A DNA stretch of 7,295 nt from JBOGZI01 sp050697275 (GTDB lineage: Bacteria; Actinomycetota; Thermoleophilia; Solirubrobacterales; 70-9). Where the stretch lies: the NCBI GenBank assembly GCA_050697275.1, contig JBOGZI010000008.1:1-7295 (forward strand). The letters are read 5' to 3'. Position 1 is the stretch's first letter, and each line of letters begins with the position of its first letter. The notes beneath the pieces were generated by a model. The model was not told the DNA's origin, did no database searches, and saw only the letters and a list, made by a program, of their open reading frames with translations. Shown piece after piece: positions 5,949-7,295 of the stretch. A program made the position numbers and the translations under genes.

Positions 5949-7229
5949 CTAGGCCGCGGCGAGCGCTTCGTTGACCGGCGCCAGCGCGCGGCGGAAGCGC
6001 TCCTCGCTCGGGGCGATCGCCGCCGCCGAGAGGGCATCGGGGGCGTAGAGCTCACGCCCCAGTTCGACCACGTCCTCGGCGCTCACGCCGTCGATCCGCT
6101 CCAGCATCTCGTTCAGGGTGAGCAGCTCGGTGTCGAAGAGGACCGACTTGGCGATCCGCGACATTCGCGCCGCGGTCGACTCGGCCGAGAGCACCATGCG
6201 GCCCTTGACGTGCTCCTTGGACCGGGCCAGCTCGTCCGCGCCGATCCCCTCGGCATGAATCGAGGCGAGCTCGCGGCCGATGATCGCGCAGGCCTCGTCG
6301 ATGTTGTCCTCGCGGGTGCCGACGTAGAGGCCGACCAGGCCGCCATCGACGAACTGCTGCGAATAGGAGCCGACCGCGTAGGCCAGTCCCCGCTTCTCCC
6401 GCACCTCGCGGAAGAGGCGCGACGAGGTCGAGCCGCCGAAGGCCGAGTCGAGCACGGCGAGCGCGTAGCGGCGCTCGTCGCTCCGGTTGACGCCCGGCCC
6501 ACCCAGGCAGACGTGGTACTGCTCGGTGTCCTTGCGCTGGAAGCGCACTCGGGCCCCGTCGGCCTCGGGGGCCTCCAGCCCCGAGCTCTCGCCGGCGGCG
6601 GCGCGCGGCTCGACGTGGCGCCCGCTGAGCTCGACGATCCGCTCGTGCTCGACGTTGCCCGCCGCCGCGACCACGATGTTGGCGGCCGTATAGCGCTGCC
6701 GGTGATAGGCGCCGATCTCGGGAACGGGGATCGAGCTGATCACCTCGGCGCGGCCGAGGACGCGGCGGCCCAGCGGATGCCCCTCGAAGATGGCCTCGTC
6801 GAGCACGTCGTGGACCTTGTCGGAGGGCTCGTCCTCGTACATCGCGATCTCCTCCAGCACGACCTGCCGCTCGGAGTCGATCTCTGGGAAGGTCGGCCCG
6901 AGCAGCATCTCGGCGAGCAGGTCGAAGGCCTCGTCGGTGTGGGTGTCCAGGAAGCGGGCGTGGAGCTGGGTCGTTTCCTTGCCCGTCGCGGCGTTCACCG
7001 CCGCGCCGAGACCGTCGAAGATCTCCGAGATCTCGATCGCCGAGTGGCGCTCCGTTCCCTTGAACAGGAGGTGCTCCAGGAAGTGCGAGACGCCGGCCTG
7101 CTCGGTGGTCTCGTCGCGCGAGCCGGTCCGCACCCAGAGGCCGAGGGCGACCGAGCGCACCGAGGGCACCGTCTCGGTGACCACCCGGATCCCGGAGTCG
7201 AGCCGGGTTACCTCGGCGTGATCGGCCAC
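5949..7229 (-). CDS. M16 family zinc metallopeptidase (pitrilysin / processing-peptidase-like)
   Basis: This 426-residue protein has the usual length of a bacterial M16B peptidase. The inverted zinc motif HFLEH lies at residues 49-53 (ligands His49 and His53, catalytic Glu52). The likely third ligand is Glu127 in the VVLEEIAMYEDEP segment. The N-terminal half-domain is followed by a second half at about 170-420 that carries the conserved SSRLFREVREKRGLAYAVGSY-type segment with the Arg280/Tyr284 pair. There is no signal peptide, so it is presumably cytoplasmic and degrades peptides or small unfolded proteins. The start is GTG, seven bases after the upstream stop. The conserved family N-terminus (LDSGIRVVTE, then VRSVALGLWV) begins about ten residues later, so no longer start is needed even though the frame stays open to the window edge. 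No clear SD sequence is visible, so translational coupling is plausible. The family and activity are clear; the physiological substrate is unknown. Confidence 0.95.
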   Translation of the reverse strand: MADHAEVTRLDSGIRVVTETVPSVRSVALGLWVRTGSRDETTEQAGVSHFLEHLLFKGTERHSAIEISEIFDGLGAAVNAATGKETTQLHARFLDTHTDEAFDLLAEMLLGPTFPEIDSERQVVLEEIAMYEDEPSDKVHDVLDEAIFEGHPLGRRVLGRAEVISSIPVPEIGAYHRQRYTAANIVVAAAGNVEHERIVELSGRHVEPRAAAGESSGLEAPEADGARVRFQRKDTEQYHVCLGGPGVNRSDERRYALAVLDSAFGGSTSSRLFREVREKRGLAYAVGSYSQQFVDGGLVGLYVGTREDNIDEACAIIGRELASIHAEGIGADELARSKEHVKGRMVLSAESTAARMSRIAKSVLFDTELLTLNEMLERIDGVSAEDVVELGRELYAPDALSAAAIAPSEERFRRALAPVNEALAAA

Positions 7230-7236
7230 GCGCAGA

Positions 7237-7295
7237 TCAGCGGCGGCGACCGCCGCCGTCGCGCCCGCGGCCGCCGCGGTCGCGCCCGCCCCGGT
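7237..7295 (-). CDS. C-terminal end of an upstream gene with an Arg/Gly-rich tail, probably polyribonucleotide nucleotidyltransferase (partial)
   Basis: Only the last 18 codons and a TGA stop (7239-7237) are in the window; the rest lies beyond the right edge. The visible peptide is RGGRDRGGRGRDGGGRRR, and nearly every codon ends in G or C. It contains two near-copies of a seven-residue unit (GRDRGGR, GRDGGGR). Such RGG-like basic tails occur on RNA-binding proteins. In Actinobacteria the gene just upstream of the M16 peptidase in this neighbourhood is normally pnp, a phosphorolytic 3'-5' exoribonuclease. Some actinobacterial PNPases carry charged tails after the S1 domain. The identification rests on synteny plus the tail composition, because no catalytic or S1/KH residue is visible. 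The stop is seven bases before the M16 start, which suggests an operon. The competing frame here is an Ala-rich reading continuous with the M16 ORF, which I consider non-coding. Confidence 0.55.
   Translation of the reverse strand, partial: RGGRDRGGRGRDGGGRRR
7241..7258 (-). repeat. GC-rich inverted repeat at the 3' end of the RG-tail gene
   Basis: Two eight-base arms, CGGCGGCG (7241-7248) and CGCCGCCG (7251-7258), are perfectly complementary around a two-base centre. The transcript could form a very stable hairpin immediately before the stop codon of the partial gene and about 11 bases ahead of the M16 start. No T-run follows, so it is not a classical intrinsic terminator. It may simply reflect GGC and CGC codons. 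A role in mRNA processing or in masking the M16 start is only a guess. Confidence 0.35.

Noticed and set aside
7230..7295. Extension of the M16 ORF upstream as an Ala/Gly-rich N-terminus open to the window edge
   Set aside because: The family's conserved N-terminus begins right after the GTG, and an overlapping frame gives an RG-rich tail with a stop seven bases before that GTG, matching the expected upstream gene. The Ala-rich frame is a GC artefact, although I cannot exclude it fully without more sequence.
1..7295. CRISPR arrays, insertion sequences, tRNA or rRNA genes, prophage or defence genes
   Set aside because: No regularly spaced repeats, transposase motifs, terminal inverted repeats or tRNA-like cloverleaf sequences were seen on either strand by eye.

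Overview
The window is visibly very GC-rich, and every gene I can support lies on the minus strand, so the genes read from right to left. The order is (RG-tail protein, probably PNPase) – M16 peptidase – EamA transporter – dapB – amidase – dapA – rnj – (edge ORF). This matches the pnp / M16 peptidase / dapB / dapA / rnj / ftsK neighbourhood known from Actinobacteria such as Streptomyces and Mycobacterium. GC-rich codons, frequent GTG/TTG starts and the distribution of Shine-Dalgarno (SD) sequences also point to a high-GC actinobacterium. A deep lineage such as Thermoleophilia is possible, but this is inference.

Layout. 7237-7295 is the last 18 codons of an upstream gene with an Arg/Gly-rich tail. 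5949-7229 is a complete M16 zinc peptidase. 5852-5948 is a 97-base intergenic region with a near-palindrome resembling a TetR-type operator and a separate hairpin-forming element. 5009-5851 is a ten-helix EamA/DMT transporter. 4877-4984 is a candidate 35-residue small protein with a good ribosome binding site. 4189-4866 is dapB, 2697-4172 an amidase-signature hydrolase, 1787-2665 dapA and 124-1785 ribonuclease J. Bases 1-123 hold an unresolved start of the next gene; synteny suggests ftsK, but the sequence shown does not prove it.

How they work together. DapA and DapB catalyse consecutive steps of diaminopimelate/lysine synthesis (aspartate semialdehyde plus pyruvate to hydroxytetrahydrodipicolinate to tetrahydrodipicolinate). 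RNase J and the probable PNPase represent RNA decay. Gaps from dapB through rnj are 1-31 bases, so this block is probably co-transcribed. dapA and dapB, unlike the amidase, lack convincing SD sequences and carry -10-like hexamers 6-7 bases before their start codons, which suggests additional leaderless promoters.

I found no mobile element, CRISPR array, RNA gene or clear intrinsic terminator. Most of the window is conserved housekeeping sequence, and I do not see a wholly new system. The parts most worth a second look are the small ORF before dapB, the operator-like palindrome before the transporter, the amidase placed between two lysine-pathway genes, and the possible leaderless starts.
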